Positions 26,717-36,380 of a DNA stretch of 64,000 nt are shown piece after piece (position 1 is the first letter of the stretch; every line of letters starts with the position of its first letter). Where the stretch lies: NCBI GenBank assembly GCA_019309565.1, contig JAFDFZ010000007.1:50091-114090 (forward strand). Reading direction: 5' to 3'. The DNA comes from Deltaproteobacteria bacterium. Lineage in GTDB: Bacteria > Desulfobacterota > Desulfobacteria > Desulfobacterales > SURF-15. The notes below the pieces were generated by a model. It was not told where the DNA came from. It saw nothing but the letters and a program-made list of their open reading frames with translations, and made no database searches. The position numbers were made by a program, and so were the translations under genes.

Positions 26717-27664
26717 TTAAGAATAGAATCTGAAGAATTGTTCCATGATAAAGTCCACCGTCTCTTTGTTCACATGAAAGTTTTCCTTGCCTTCGGCAAA
26801 TAACCGCTGGCCTGTCATGGGACGATAGATGGTCGCCATCTCAAAGGCTGGAAAGTAGAACACATTATCATGGCGGGAGACGAATTCATCGGTAACAGAG
26901 CGAAGTGTCGATTTGGAATTACAACTGGCACTGATCACATCGCTGTCTTTTCGGAATGTGGCCCAGAGATGAACGGGAGAGACGGTCATGAGCAATCTAC
27001 AACGGGGATTGTTTTCTGCCATGATCTGATGAATTCGTTCCAGATTTTCTAGGTTCTCTCCGTAGCGGCCGACTCGAAATCGATATCGACTCATATCACC
27101 CCCCTCATTCACATACGGGCCGGCTGGAAGGCATATCACGGAGCCGTCAATCTTATCTTCCCAGATTTCGGTCAACCCAAGGGTAAGAATGAGTATTTCA
27201 GCTTTTGTAAGGGCCTTGCGCGAATGTACGATGTGGCGGCTGAAGTCTTCTTCGGCCTCATCCAGGGAGTCGTAAAGGATGATCCGGCGGTATGGATCCT
27301 GAATTTTCCTTGACTGTGGAGACTGCCACCACCTCAGCTCAGGTTTCCAATCCCAAAAGGTGTATTCGAATATCTGCCGCATGGAGAAAGTATTGTAAGA
27401 TCTTTCCCATGCGGCGCTGGCATGGACCGAAGCAGGGTGATGCGTCTCTTCGGTAATGTACGCATACCCTTCCCGGAGCAGTACCTTTCTGATTTCTCTT
27501 GCAAAACAGGAACCCATCGAAGCAATCGGCGTGGATCTTGAGATTTTTAACCCGCAATTTTCAGGTGACGGAAAGTTGCCATCCGCAGGTGGATTGTGAT
27601 AGGAGCCAGGCCACACCTGCCAGCTTTCGAACCTGTGGACAGGATGTACCTTTGATTTGGCCAT
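26717..27664 (-). CDS. GSCFA family protein
   Basis: The 315-residue protein carries IASMGSCFAREI near its N-terminus, the motif that names the GSCFA family, plus LTLGLTEIWED and the SPVHLWATF segment. This SGNH-hydrolase-like family is seen with polysaccharide genes in some genomes, but its reaction is not established. The start at 27664 is chosen because AGGAGGC lies nine bases upstream (minus strand) and the longer frame to 27787 adds unlike sequence. No signal peptide is visible, so it is probably cytoplasmic. Confidence 0.85.
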   Translation of the reverse strand: MAKSKVHPVHRFESWQVWPGSYHNPPADGNFPSPENCGLKISRSTPIASMGSCFAREIRKVLLREGYAYITEETHHPASVHASAAWERSYNTFSMRQIFEYTFWDWKPELRWWQSPQSRKIQDPYRRIILYDSLDEAEEDFSRHIVHSRKALTKAEILILTLGLTEIWEDKIDGSVICLPAGPYVNEGGDMSRYRFRVGRYGENLENLERIHQIMAENNPRCRLLMTVSPVHLWATFRKDSDVISASCNSKSTLRSVTDEFVSRHDNVFYFPAFEMATIYRPMTGQRLFAEGKENFHVNKETVDFIMEQFFRFYS

Positions 27665-27889
27665 AACATGCCTCCTGTATCCAAGCGCCGGGAACCGCCC
27701 AGGCGCTGATTTCATTCTCCGTAGCTGTGTCCCGAAACTTAAAAACCTACAAAATATTTTATCATATTTCCCTTTCACCCACAACAATCACCGCCTTCTT
27801 TCAGCAGCTCTCAGTGAAATCGGGGCAATGAGCCGAATAGTAGGATTTTGAAAGGGAGGGTGGCTTTTCAAACAGTCAAACCGTTTAGC

Positions 27890-29437
27890 TCAGCTCTTAT
27901 GCAATTCGCTTAATGCATCAAAACATGGACTCACCGCATCGTAAAGCCGGTTGTAGATTTCAAATTCCTTATCGTAGATCGCAGCATTGTCACGGTTTGG
28001 CCGATAGGTTTCGGCAAGTTTCACAAGTTCACCGATCCGCCCAATGGAAGGCAATGCCCCGGTGCCCAGCATGGCCCAGAATGCAGCTCCTAAACTTGAG
28101 GTTTCGCCATATTCCGGGACAACCATCTCTCTTCCCAGGGCGTCGGCAACTATCTGCACCCATACCGGCGAGTGTGTAAAACCACCGGAGGCCCGAATCT
28201 GTCGTATGTCTCCTGAGATTTCACAGAGCACATCACTTATGCTTCGCATTCGAAACGCAACGCCTTCTAGCAGTGCTCTGGCCATGTGCCGAGCATCATG
28301 CAGCAATGTCAGGCCGAAAAACATGGCCCGTGCATTCAAGTTCCAGTTTGGACTGCGCTCCCCGGCAAAAAAGGGAAGACATACAACTCCCTGTGCTCCA
28401 GCATCCACCTGACTTGCCATTTGTACCAGATCGTCAAAGGACAGCTCAGTGGGTTCGGATAACGCAGGCAGGCGCAAATTCAACATGTTCTGGAGCCAGG
28501 ATAATGCAACGCCCCCGTTGTTGATTGCGCCCCCCACCAACCACCTGGTTTCATCGATCACGTAACACCAGCTTCGGGCCCGTTTGTCCAGAATCGGTTT
28601 TGAAGAAATGATTCGGAACGCTCCGCTGGTTCCGATCATGCAAGTACTCTGCCACTCATGAATTGCACCTGCCCCCAGATTCGAGTTGGCGGCATCTGAA
28701 GAACCCATAACAAATGGGGTATTTGGTGAAATACCGATGGCACCTGCCAGGTCAGGATTGATGCCATGAAACGTCTCAAAGGGCCGGCAAAGTTCAGACA
28801 ATCGTTCGGCACCGATACCGATGAGATTCAATGCATCCTCATTCCAGGTAAGCGTATGTGCATTCAATAAACCACTGCCGGCGGCAAGAGAATAGTCAAC
28901 CGCATAATCCCCAACGAGGCGTTTGACGACAAACTCCTTTGCGGAAATAAACCTCCGGGCCTTGTGGAAAATTTCAGGTCGAATTTCACGAAGCCATATC
29001 AGTTTATACAGTGGATACATCCAATGAGATGGGCAACCGGTTTGTTGATACAGGGAGCGGGTATCAAATGTTTCCTTAACCTTTCTGGCCTGCAAAGAGG
29101 CTCTGTCGTCTGCCCAGGTAATAACCCCTGTTAAAGGATTGTCCGATTTGTCAACGGCAAGAATACCGTGCAGTGCGCTTCCAAGGCTCACTCCCGCACA
29201 CCCCTTTCCATCAACACCGGATTGGGAGATGGCAGCTTTTGCCGAGCGAATCATCCCCTCTAACATGGCATCTGGATCCTGCTCCCTCCACCTCGTTTGA
29301 ACACCGCTGCTTGAGTAGTCCCCCACCCCAAAGCCAAGGATACGGGCATTTTCATCAATGACCACCGATTTGCAACTGCCCGTACCCATGTCGATACCCA
29401 AAAACCAGCTATTCGATCCTATTGCTCCCATTGTCAC
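27890..29437 (-). CDS. FGGY-family carbohydrate kinase (gluconokinase/xylulokinase-like)
   Basis: This sugar kinase of 515 residues has the phosphate-1 motif GIDMGTGSCKSVV, the substrate-region ITWADDRA, and the FGGY C-domain motifs with ASGGFTHSPVWVQIVADALG. The ITWAD(D/N)RA pattern is typical of Bacillus-type gluconate kinases, but the substrate cannot be fixed. Its GTG start (29437) overlaps the bactofilin stop by four bases; ATG at 29431 is the alternative. Its place at the end of a cell-wall operon is unexpected and may be incidental. Confidence 0.88.
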   Translation of the reverse strand: MTMGAIGSNSWFLGIDMGTGSCKSVVIDENARILGFGVGDYSSSGVQTRWREQDPDAMLEGMIRSAKAAISQSGVDGKGCAGVSLGSALHGILAVDKSDNPLTGVITWADDRASLQARKVKETFDTRSLYQQTGCPSHWMYPLYKLIWLREIRPEIFHKARRFISAKEFVVKRLVGDYAVDYSLAAGSGLLNAHTLTWNEDALNLIGIGAERLSELCRPFETFHGINPDLAGAIGISPNTPFVMGSSDAANSNLGAGAIHEWQSTCMIGTSGAFRIISSKPILDKRARSWCYVIDETRWLVGGAINNGGVALSWLQNMLNLRLPALSEPTELSFDDLVQMASQVDAGAQGVVCLPFFAGERSPNWNLNARAMFFGLTLLHDARHMARALLEGVAFRMRSISDVLCEISGDIRQIRASGGFTHSPVWVQIVADALGREMVVPEYGETSSLGAAFWAMLGTGALPSIGRIGELVKLAETYRPNRDNAAIYDKEFEIYNRLYDAVSPCFDALSELHKS

Positions 29438-29793
29438 CCCGCAGCTTTTTCGGATTTCTTTTCTTGCGTAACAATGCTGGACACGCTGGCTTTGATCATG
29501 CCCTTGGCTTCAATACCAAGGTTTTTGCATATTACTTTTCCTGAACACTTACCGGTGGAAAGTACAATCAGTTCTTCAGATGCCCTGATATCTCCTTCAA
29601 ATATTCCTCCCACGGTCATACTGGAAACATTGGTATTGGCGTACACCGCTCCCCCCCTGGCAATGATAACGGTTTCACCATTAAGTCTTCCTCTTACGGT
29701 GCCTTTTACGATCAGCTTGCCTTTGCATGAGATGGTCCCCTCCACCGTCAGGCCTTTATCGATGATCGAAAGGTTTTTCGAAGAATTTTTCAC
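29434..29793 (-). CDS. ccmA: Bactofilin (polymer-forming cytoskeletal protein, CcmA-like)
   Basis: The 119-residue protein is a bactofilin: a short N-terminal tail, then a right-handed beta-helix core with repeating hydrophobic/Gly pattern (EGTISCKGKLIVKGTVRGRL, GGIFEGDIRASEEL) and a short charged C-tail. Bactofilins polymerise without nucleotide and organise cell-wall enzymes. In Helicobacter pylori, CcmA works with Csd proteins to give helical shape. Here it lies 29 bases after a Csd4-like carboxypeptidase gene, which supports the same role. Confidence 0.92.
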   Translation of the reverse strand: MKNSSKNLSIIDKGLTVEGTISCKGKLIVKGTVRGRLNGETVIIARGGAVYANTNVSSMTVGGIFEGDIRASEELIVLSTGKCSGKVICKNLGIEAKGMIKASVSSIVTQEKKSEKAAG

Positions 29794-29822
29794 GGCATCC
29801 CTAAAGATTTACCCGAATCCAA

Positions 29823-31370
29823 TCAGTTTCTATTTTGCCCGGGACTTTCAAGATCCACATAAAGCCTGCCCAGTATCTTGTTCTTGTAAGTGACAACGAC
29901 CTGATATCTTTTTCCCTTCTTATCCAGCGAATACCTCTTCCATAAATCTTTGCCGGTATTGATCACATACCCTCTGTCCTCTCCGGTATTATTTATTTTA
30001 TCTCCCACAAACCCCTTGAAATTGACCACCCACAGAGAAGGGTCTCCACTTCGGGCCGATACATCCACTATTTCAAGAAGATCTCCACTTGTTAACCTGG
30101 CATGGGCATGGTTTTGGAAAATATGTTCTGTTCCGTTGATTCGAACTCGAAAATTTTCAAGCAAATGAGCCGCATGCGGCTTCCCTGATACGGATATTCC
30201 TTTTGCGAGAAGTCTTTTAGGTTTCTGGCTAAGTTCGATATTCACACTTCCGCACGGATAATAATCCTTCCGAACAACTATTCTTGTGGCTTTTCTTATC
30301 TGAAATTTTTTCCGCATATCGCTGATGGTGCCGTATTCGATGATATCGGCCGTCAATCCGCGCTCGTAATTGGCTTCGATATGGGAAATCTCGATGGTGT
30401 CCCCGGGGTTGACATGAAGAGTCTGCTGATCCTGAACCACTACCGGCAATCGATCATTGATTGAAATGACCAGATAATCCAGCCTGGGCGACTCGAGATT
30501 GACCCCGGGGGTTTCCGGAATAATTTGAAATCGTTCCATGAAGGCATTGATGGCCATATTATGGTGACGTACCTTCATCTCCAGCGGAAGCGCCTTGCTG
30601 GTTTCTATGCCAAAGGCCGGAATTCCGCAACTATAAAGTGCGTAATAAGTAGCCGATTTGCGCTGCTCCTTGTGTATGGATGTATCTTCCCGGGTCCGAT
30701 GGTTGTTGAAGTGAAAGTGATACTGCGGATTTGAGATTTGTTGGTTCACTTGGTCGATAACTGCTCTTGCCATCTTCCCGAGGTGAATGGTTTCACCGGT
30801 TTTCGGGTTCTTATAACTCTCCGCATCTGCAATAATCGACTGGCCATATTTCATGGGGTTTCTATTCGGTGCTTCCCATTTATGCGAATAGAACCCGGAG
30901 CCGTCATGAAGATTCAACAGACAATCGCTTTCCCTGATCAGTTTTTTTAAAATGCCCACTATTCGGGCTTCATAATTGCTCTGCCGATCCTCATTGAATT
31001 TTCGATTCATATCCTCGTTAATTTTTCGGCGTCTCAAGACAATCGATTGAAAATTGGCTCTGGGGACAACAATCAAATTTCCTTTGGCCAGGCTGATATC
31101 AGCGTAATGATCCGCGGACAGGAACCCTCCGGGTTCATCCCCTTGAATTCCACCTATCAACAACAGGGTTTTCCCCGGAAGCTTGCCGAAAATTCGGTAT
31201 ACATGAAGCTCATAATCCGTACCCTCGAAAAAGATGGAATGGCTTCGATTTTGCGATATTGCCTTTTGCGGAAAAACCACCAACACCATACAGCAAATTG
31301 CTGCTGTAAGCAAACTCAGCCAGCCGGCGTGTCGCATCTGAGGATAGGATATCTTGTTTCTGTTTCTCAT
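29823..31370 (-). CDS. Csd4/Pgp1-like peptidoglycan carboxypeptidase (M14/M99 family)
   Basis: The 515-residue protein has a signal peptide (LSLLTAAICCMVLVVFPQKAIS). Its zinc carboxypeptidase domain shows GGIQGDEPGGF (His replaced by Gln, as in Csd4-type M99 enzymes) with the metal Glu, a LNLHDGSGFYSHKW block and the Glu of PAFGIETSK. Two or more C-terminal beta domains follow from about residue 280. H. pylori Csd4 and Campylobacter Pgp1 trim tripeptide stems to dipeptides and are needed for curved shape. Neighbouring bactofilin and Csd6-like genes support this assignment. It should be periplasmic. Confidence 0.85.
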   Translation of the reverse strand: MRNRNKISYPQMRHAGWLSLLTAAICCMVLVVFPQKAISQNRSHSIFFEGTDYELHVYRIFGKLPGKTLLLIGGIQGDEPGGFLSADHYADISLAKGNLIVVPRANFQSIVLRRRKINEDMNRKFNEDRQSNYEARIVGILKKLIRESDCLLNLHDGSGFYSHKWEAPNRNPMKYGQSIIADAESYKNPKTGETIHLGKMARAVIDQVNQQISNPQYHFHFNNHRTREDTSIHKEQRKSATYYALYSCGIPAFGIETSKALPLEMKVRHHNMAINAFMERFQIIPETPGVNLESPRLDYLVISINDRLPVVVQDQQTLHVNPGDTIEISHIEANYERGLTADIIEYGTISDMRKKFQIRKATRIVVRKDYYPCGSVNIELSQKPKRLLAKGISVSGKPHAAHLLENFRVRINGTEHIFQNHAHARLTSGDLLEIVDVSARSGDPSLWVVNFKGFVGDKINNTGEDRGYVINTGKDLWKRYSLDKKGKRYQVVVTYKNKILGRLYVDLESPGQNRN

Positions 31371-31463
31371 TTGGATGGTTTTGAAGATGCTCCCGGCACT
31401 GTCAACATCGATCGTTGGATATAGAGAAACGAACCGAGGTTTTCAATCTTCGGATAGATCAAT

Positions 31464-32408
31464 TTAGCCTGCCGGATGACTTCCGTCCTTTCCCTGATGT
31501 ATCGGAAAGCTCTTTTCAAGCAACAACTCCCCCGTGGTTGCATAAACCAAGACGGTCGCTTTTGTAAACGGCTCTGTGTCATTTTGGTACGGGGCCTTGA
31601 ACCGAATCGTTTTAAATCGTGATATTGAAAAGGATCGTCCGCCACCGATCAGAGATGGTTTCCCGGCAACAAGTGGAACCGAAGGGAGTATGAGCCACTT
31701 TTCCGGGTTTGCGTCGTTGGGTTTTAATACCATGAAGGTGTGTCCGGAAACACGACTCGCTTGCTTATTGGTGTTCCGAATCTTGTACTTTATTCTCACT
31801 GTATTTGTGCTTGGTTCAACGATGGCAAAGAAGTCTTCCACATCAATCGGCGCAGAGGGTTTTTCAGAGATCGTTTCTTGCTCAAACTGATGCGGCTTAG
31901 ACACCGTCTTAGACGGTATTTTTTCTATTGGTTCCGGCCGGTAAACAGTTGTAACGGTTTGCGGTTCTGCCCCGGGTGTCTTTTTCTTTTCCTGTGCCGG
32001 CTTTTGAGTGGTTTCAACGGGTTGTTTAGAGGGTTCCTTTTTCAACCGCCCCGCCACCATTTTTTTTATCTTTTCCAGTTGAGATTCCGCAACAACCGCC
32101 CGTGCCAATAATATTTCTTTTTCATTTCGCAGGGACTTTGCCTTTTTTTGCGCCGTTATCAGGGCATCTTTGATTTCCAGGTTTTTCTCTATCAGATTCT
32201 GGTACAGAAAAAAAAGTGTAATTGAAGCTGCTGCAAAAAAAACAAAAGAAAACACCCAGGTAATCAACAACGCTTTAGGACCTCGGAAGCGGATGACTTT
32301 ACCATGATCACCAACAAACAAAAGCGTCCAGTGTTCCTTCCGTTTGCGCTGTTTGGGCAGATGCGGAACTCTTATCGCCTTTTCCAGGTCTCTCGGTAAA
32401 TCTTCCAT
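31464..32408 (-). CDS. Membrane-anchored coiled-coil protein of the cell-shape operon
   Basis: I do not recognise a named family. The 314-residue protein has a cytoplasmic basic N-tail of about 45 residues, one membrane helix (ALLITWVFSFVFFAAASITLF), a periplasmic coiled coil at about 70-125, a Pro/Lys/Thr linker and a C-terminal beta-rich domain from about 190. The tail WTLLFVGDHGKVIRF resembles the start of membrane M23 peptidases, but no catalytic motif is present. Its reading frame overlaps the upstream L,D-transpeptidase-like gene by 37 bases. By position it is a candidate link between cytoplasmic bactofilin and periplasmic wall enzymes. Confidence 0.8.
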   Translation of the reverse strand: MEDLPRDLEKAIRVPHLPKQRKRKEHWTLLFVGDHGKVIRFRGPKALLITWVFSFVFFAAASITLFFLYQNLIEKNLEIKDALITAQKKAKSLRNEKEILLARAVVAESQLEKIKKMVAGRLKKEPSKQPVETTQKPAQEKKKTPGAEPQTVTTVYRPEPIEKIPSKTVSKPHQFEQETISEKPSAPIDVEDFFAIVEPSTNTVRIKYKIRNTNKQASRVSGHTFMVLKPNDANPEKWLILPSVPLVAGKPSLIGGGRSFSISRFKTIRFKAPYQNDTEPFTKATVLVYATTGELLLEKSFPIHQGKDGSHPAG

Positions 32409-33715
32409 CGCCCATCTTCCCGTATAAGAACAAGCTGTTTTTTCCCTCTGTTTTTCAACCCAGGAGATTGATATGTTTGTAAAAATGTAACGAAGCTTTT
32501 CCCGTTTTTTTGTTTTATGACCAGATTCTCTTTAGAGACCCGTATGTACTTGTACTTTTTGTTGAGCCGATCTTTGTAACGAAGCCATGCCTTCCGGTCC
32601 ATTCCGCGGGATCGAAAGCCCCTTGCATAGTACCCGCCATATTTTTCGATGTCCTTGGCAGACCATGCCGCCAGCCATCCATTTACCATCTCTTCTATTT
32701 CAGAAACCCCTCCGGTGGGTTCGACTATGTGGCCAATGGCGGCAATCAGTGGATGTTTCTTGGAGCCCGTTGATGAGGGCAAAAATTCATCTGCAACTAT
32801 ATGCAGCGAATCTCCTTGCTCCTTAATAAAAAGCTTCCGGAAGCCTATCAGGACATCCCTTTCCCGAGATGCGATCTTTTGCTCAAACAACGCAACGTAA
32901 GTATCACCATGTCTGATGATGGATATCCCGTCAATTGATAGGATAAAGCCTGTTTTTTTTGAAGAAGCCGTGGCCTTTTTGAATCGATTCCATTCCGGCC
33001 ACCATAGGATATCGGGCAAATAATCAGGATCGTAAAACCTTAAGTACTGGTGATACGTCCCTTCCTGAAGTGCATCATTCCATTGGGAAAGAAATTCATA
33101 AATGGCTTTTTTGGCTGTAATCGTATCCCCATTTTCAGAATACGACAGTTTTTCCACAATAACCAGCGGCGTGCGGTTCAAGGTAATGTATCTGGACAGT
33201 TCGTCGATATCCCTGTTTGCAAGAACCACACACCCGTTTGAATCTCGCGGCTTAAGTGCCTTGTTGGTACCGTGCAGCCAGATGGAGTTTCCGTCTCGGC
33301 CCGCAAGACGATCAAGCAAGTTGGGATAATCTATCGGAAATGCACGGCTTCCGTAAGTGGGGGATAAATATTTTTTCTCGTACTCCTTGGTAAAAAGATA
33401 AACCCCTTCAGGTGTTTTGCTGTCTCCTGAGCGAGACTTAGGCCCGGGGGCCTGTCCGGTGGAGCATGGGAAGCGGGCTATCTCTCTGAACTTGCCGTTG
33501 TATTCATAAATAAAAAGTGTCTGGGTGCTTTTCTCTACGATAACCGCATAGGCTTTCGGCCCGGTATGGCTCAACGACACAAGCACATCGGGTATCTGAT
33601 CCGGGCTGTTGCCGTAATCCTGAGATGCCGTAATGGCGGGTATGATTGCAAAAAACGCTAAAAAGATTACGCTTACAAGTGATTTCCGGAGGCTGAAGCG
33701 AGGAATTTGTACCAC
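32372..33715 (-). CDS. Csd6/Pgp2-like L,D-transpeptidase-fold protein with NTF2-like domains
   Basis: The 447-residue protein has a signal peptide, a YkuD domain (about 53-190) with catalytic His148 (WLHGTNK) and Cys162 (DSNGCVVL), and two NTF2-like domains (about 205-315 and 335-447). This layout is that of H. pylori Csd6 and Campylobacter Pgp2, which act as L,D-carboxypeptidases on stem tetrapeptides. The start is unclear: GTG at 33715 overlaps the AGGAGG, whereas ATT at 33706 lies eight bases after it. It is the first gene of the shape operon. Confidence 0.87.
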   Translation of the reverse strand: MVQIPRFSLRKSLVSVIFLAFFAIIPAITASQDYGNSPDQIPDVLVSLSHTGPKAYAVIVEKSTQTLFIYEYNGKFREIARFPCSTGQAPGPKSRSGDSKTPEGVYLFTKEYEKKYLSPTYGSRAFPIDYPNLLDRLAGRDGNSIWLHGTNKALKPRDSNGCVVLANRDIDELSRYITLNRTPLVIVEKLSYSENGDTITAKKAIYEFLSQWNDALQEGTYHQYLRFYDPDYLPDILWWPEWNRFKKATASSKKTGFILSIDGISIIRHGDTYVALFEQKIASRERDVLIGFRKLFIKEQGDSLHIVADEFLPSSTGSKKHPLIAAIGHIVEPTGGVSEIEEMVNGWLAAWSAKDIEKYGGYYARGFRSRGMDRKAWLRYKDRLNKKYKYIRVSKENLVIKQKNGKSFVTFLQTYQSPGLKNRGKKQLVLIREDGRWKIYRETWKRR

Positions 33716-33816
33716 CTCCTATTTGCAAGAATTGAAGACCCTGCATCCCTGCCAATAGGCTCAGGGTATGTGCTGATTGTTTCGTTTCCAATTTTCTCAA
33801 GATTCTTTGACACGAT

Positions 33817-33845
33817 CTATTAGAATAAAAACAGTTATTTGTCAA
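33817..33845 (-). promoter_or_regulatory. Candidate sigma-70 promoter of the cell-shape operon
   Basis: On the minus strand a perfect TTGACA (33840-33845) is followed after 17 bases by TAATAG (33817-33822). It lies about 100 bases before the first gene of the operon. The -10 box is poor, so this is moderate evidence. Confidence 0.42.
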
Positions 33846-33865
33846 ATACTACCTTAAAAACACTC

Positions 33866-34672
33866 TCATGCACTGGACACCCGCAGCCGCACCGCATCGC
33901 CTTTTCTTGCCTCGAGCTTATCTGCGGCGTTTCCACAATTTACAGCAATCTCAAGATATCCACGGCTGCCGATAATTGAAAGTGGATGGCCGCTATCAAC
34001 CGAATTATAACTCTTTGAAATTCCGCTTATTTTCTTGCCACCAATCCAAACATCAATGGCCGTCAATGCCTCTGCTCCCAGGAAGCGAATGACGTTCACA
34101 TCGATATTGGTGATAAGGTTTCCGAATCGATCTACTGCAATTATTGTTCCAACAATCTCGCCAGGTAATGAAATTTTGGGTTTTTGAATTTCCAGTTGCA
34201 CCAGATGGACAGGATCCAATGCATTTCCGATATCCTCAAGTTTTACCCCCATGGATATATACGCTGCAACGGGAGCAAATATGTCTCTGCCGTGAAAGGT
34301 CCAACTGATATCTTTCAGGAAATAACGGGAATTCTCAACCCGTATGACCGCTTCGATCTTATCATTGTTCAACAGGAAGGATAGCACGCCGTTGTCGGGA
34401 GCAAGAAAAAAATGTCCGTCGTATCTAAGGGCAATGACGGCTCGATCGCTTCCCACCCCAGGATCGACAACGATCACATGGACGGTTTGAGCGGGAAAAT
34501 ATCGATAAGCAGATTTAATCACATAGGCAGCTTGCGTAACATCCTGGGGATCAATATTGTGGGAGATATCGACGATCACAGCCCGGGGATTGATGGACAG
34601 TATCACTCCTTTCATGACACCAACATATTCATCGGTTAAGCCGAAGTCTGTGGTAAGAGTGATAATGGGCAT
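33866..34672 (-). CDS. SAM hydrolase / hydroxide adenosyltransferase (DUF62)
   Basis: The 268-residue protein matches the DUF62 family, which cleaves S-adenosylmethionine to adenosine and methionine. Visible motifs are TLTTDFGLTDEYVG at the N-terminus with the SAM-binding Asp, VVDPGVGSDR, APDNGVLS and FHGRDIFAPVAA; the C-terminal beta domain carries DRFGNLITNI. It follows ruvB on the same strand with a 56-base gap. No signal peptide is seen. Confidence 0.93.
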   Translation of the reverse strand: MPIITLTTDFGLTDEYVGVMKGVILSINPRAVIVDISHNIDPQDVTQAAYVIKSAYRYFPAQTVHVIVVDPGVGSDRAVIALRYDGHFFLAPDNGVLSFLLNNDKIEAVIRVENSRYFLKDISWTFHGRDIFAPVAAYISMGVKLEDIGNALDPVHLVQLEIQKPKISLPGEIVGTIIAVDRFGNLITNIDVNVIRFLGAEALTAIDVWIGGKKISGISKSYNSVDSGHPLSIIGSRGYLEIAVNCGNAADKLEARKGDAVRLRVSSA

Positions 34673-34728
34673 TTCTGTTCAAATTGAGGTGTCGGGGTAT
34701 TTTTCTAAATTCATCGCTCCACGGATCA

Positions 34729-35766
34729 TCAGGCAAATAATCTCCCCTGTGAACCGTAACCCAAATGTTTCAAAGCCGGCTCCGACACCTTTCTACCGGA
34801 TGACGTCCTTAGAATGAATCCTATTTTCAGCAAGTACGGCTCCACCACGTCCACCAGCGTATCTGTTTCCTCCTGAAGGGTGGCAGCGATTGCCTCGATG
34901 CCAACCGGACCTCCCCCATAATACTCAATCACGGTCTTAAGATACTGGCGGTCCAGGTTTGTCAACCCGATAGCATCGACTCCCTCAAGAGCCAGAGCAG
35001 CTTCTACAACATCTTTTCTAATAACGCCATCGCCTTTGACCTGGGCAAAATCACGAACACGCCTCAGCAGCCGGTTGACGATTCGAGGGGTGCCCCTGGA
35101 TCGTTTTGCCAGCTCGACAGTAGCTGCATTATCGATGGAAACTTTCAGCAGCACGGCAGATCTATTGGCAATTTTAACCAGATCCTGTTCTGAATAAAAA
35201 TCAAGGTTTCTGAAAATACCGAATCTATCGCGCAAGGCAGCAGACAGGAGCCCCACTCTGGTTGTGGCTCCCACAAGAACGAATTGCTTTAATCGATACC
35301 TATGACTTCTGGCATGGATCCCCTTATCAAAAACGAAGTCTACGGCGAAATCCTCCATGGCAGGATACAACAACTCTTCCACGGATTTAGGTGTGCGATG
35401 AATCTCGTCAACAAACAACACATCGCCCTGCTCCAGATGGGTTAACATGCCGATGAGATCACCGCCCTTTTCAAGTGCCGGTCCTGAGGTGATCGTAAGC
35501 CGTTTTCCCATTTCATTTGCTATGATGTATGCCAGTGTGGTCTTTCCAAGCCCCGGAGGCCCATGAAAAAGCACATGATCGATTGGTTCTCCGCGAAACG
35601 CGGCAGCCTCGATTGCAATTTTAAGGGTTTCAACAACCTCGCGCTGGCCGATGTAGTCTTCAAGCCGCTCCGGTCTGAGGGATACGGTTTCGGGCTCCCT
35701 ATCCATCGGCAGGCTGTTTTTTGAGACAATGCCATGTTCCGGCGTTGAATCGCCGTGGTCGTTCAT
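34729..35766 (-). CDS. ruvB: Holliday junction branch migration ATPase RuvB
   Basis: The 345-residue helicase motor has Walker [13 protein letters not shown], Walker [10 protein letters not shown], sensor 1 [11 protein letters not shown] and a C-terminal winged helix ([22 protein letters not shown] split by family motifs). It pumps DNA through RuvA-bound junctions. Its ATG shares one base with the ruvA stop (TGATG), so the genes are translationally coupled. Confidence 0.97.
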   Translation of the reverse strand: MNDHGDSTPEHGIVSKNSLPMDREPETVSLRPERLEDYIGQREVVETLKIAIEAAAFRGEPIDHVLFHGPPGLGKTTLAYIIANEMGKRLTITSGPALEKGGDLIGMLTHLEQGDVLFVDEIHRTPKSVEELLYPAMEDFAVDFVFDKGIHARSHRYRLKQFVLVGATTRVGLLSAALRDRFGIFRNLDFYSEQDLVKIANRSAVLLKVSIDNAATVELAKRSRGTPRIVNRLLRRVRDFAQVKGDGVIRKDVVEAALALEGVDAIGLTNLDRQYLKTVIEYYGGGPVGIEAIAATLQEETDTLVDVVEPYLLKIGFILRTSSGRKVSEPALKHLGYGSQGRLFA

Positions 35767-36380
35767 CAGGTATGCTCACCTCGATACACTTCTTCAAAAA
35801 GTTCCTCGGCTGTGGAAATGTAGCGGTTTCGCCGAATGGCATCTGCAATCATTTGTTTTGCTTCCGTGGTTTTGTGCCCCAGTTGTGAGACCAGCACATC
35901 TAAAACCTGGCGAACAATGTCATCCGCTGGAAGCGGCTGCTCCCTTGAGATTTCGCCTTCCCGCAGAAATTTATCCATCTTGCCTTGAAGAGTTGCAACA
36001 ATTTTTTTAGCTGTTCGTGAACCGATTCCCTTCAACAGCCGAAGCTTTGCCATATCTTTGGATTCGATGGCGCTTGCGATCTCCTGAACAGGCAAATTCA
36101 GCGCTTTTACGGCTTTAAGTGGTCCGATATCTTCGACTGAAACAAAATACTGAAAAAAATCCTTTTCCTCCTCATTGACAAACCCGATCAGAACCGGTCT
36201 GGGTTGACGTTCGCTTTGCTGATAATAGATGTAAAGCGAAATCTCATCTCCGACTGATTTCTCTTTCACTTTTTCCATGACCACAGCAGGCAGCAGCACT
36301 TCGTAGCCCACCTGATTTGCCAGCAACAGGATTCGGTCGTTTTCGACTTTCAACAGCTTTCCTTCCAAATATCCGATCAT
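35766..36380 (-). CDS. ruvA: Holliday junction binding protein RuvA
   Basis: The 204-residue protein starts [10 protein letters not shown] and has an OB fold, two helix-hairpin-helix motifs ([12 protein letters not shown] is the second) and the small C-terminal domain that contacts RuvB. It overlaps ruvC by four bases (ATGA) and ruvB by one. Confidence 0.97.
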   Translation of the reverse strand: MIGYLEGKLLKVENDRILLLANQVGYEVLLPAVVMEKVKEKSVGDEISLYIYYQQSERQPRPVLIGFVNEEEKDFFQYFVSVEDIGPLKAVKALNLPVQEIASAIESKDMAKLRLLKGIGSRTAKKIVATLQGKMDKFLREGEISREQPLPADDIVRQVLDVLVSQLGHKTTEAKQMIADAIRRNRYISTAEELFEEVYRGEHT

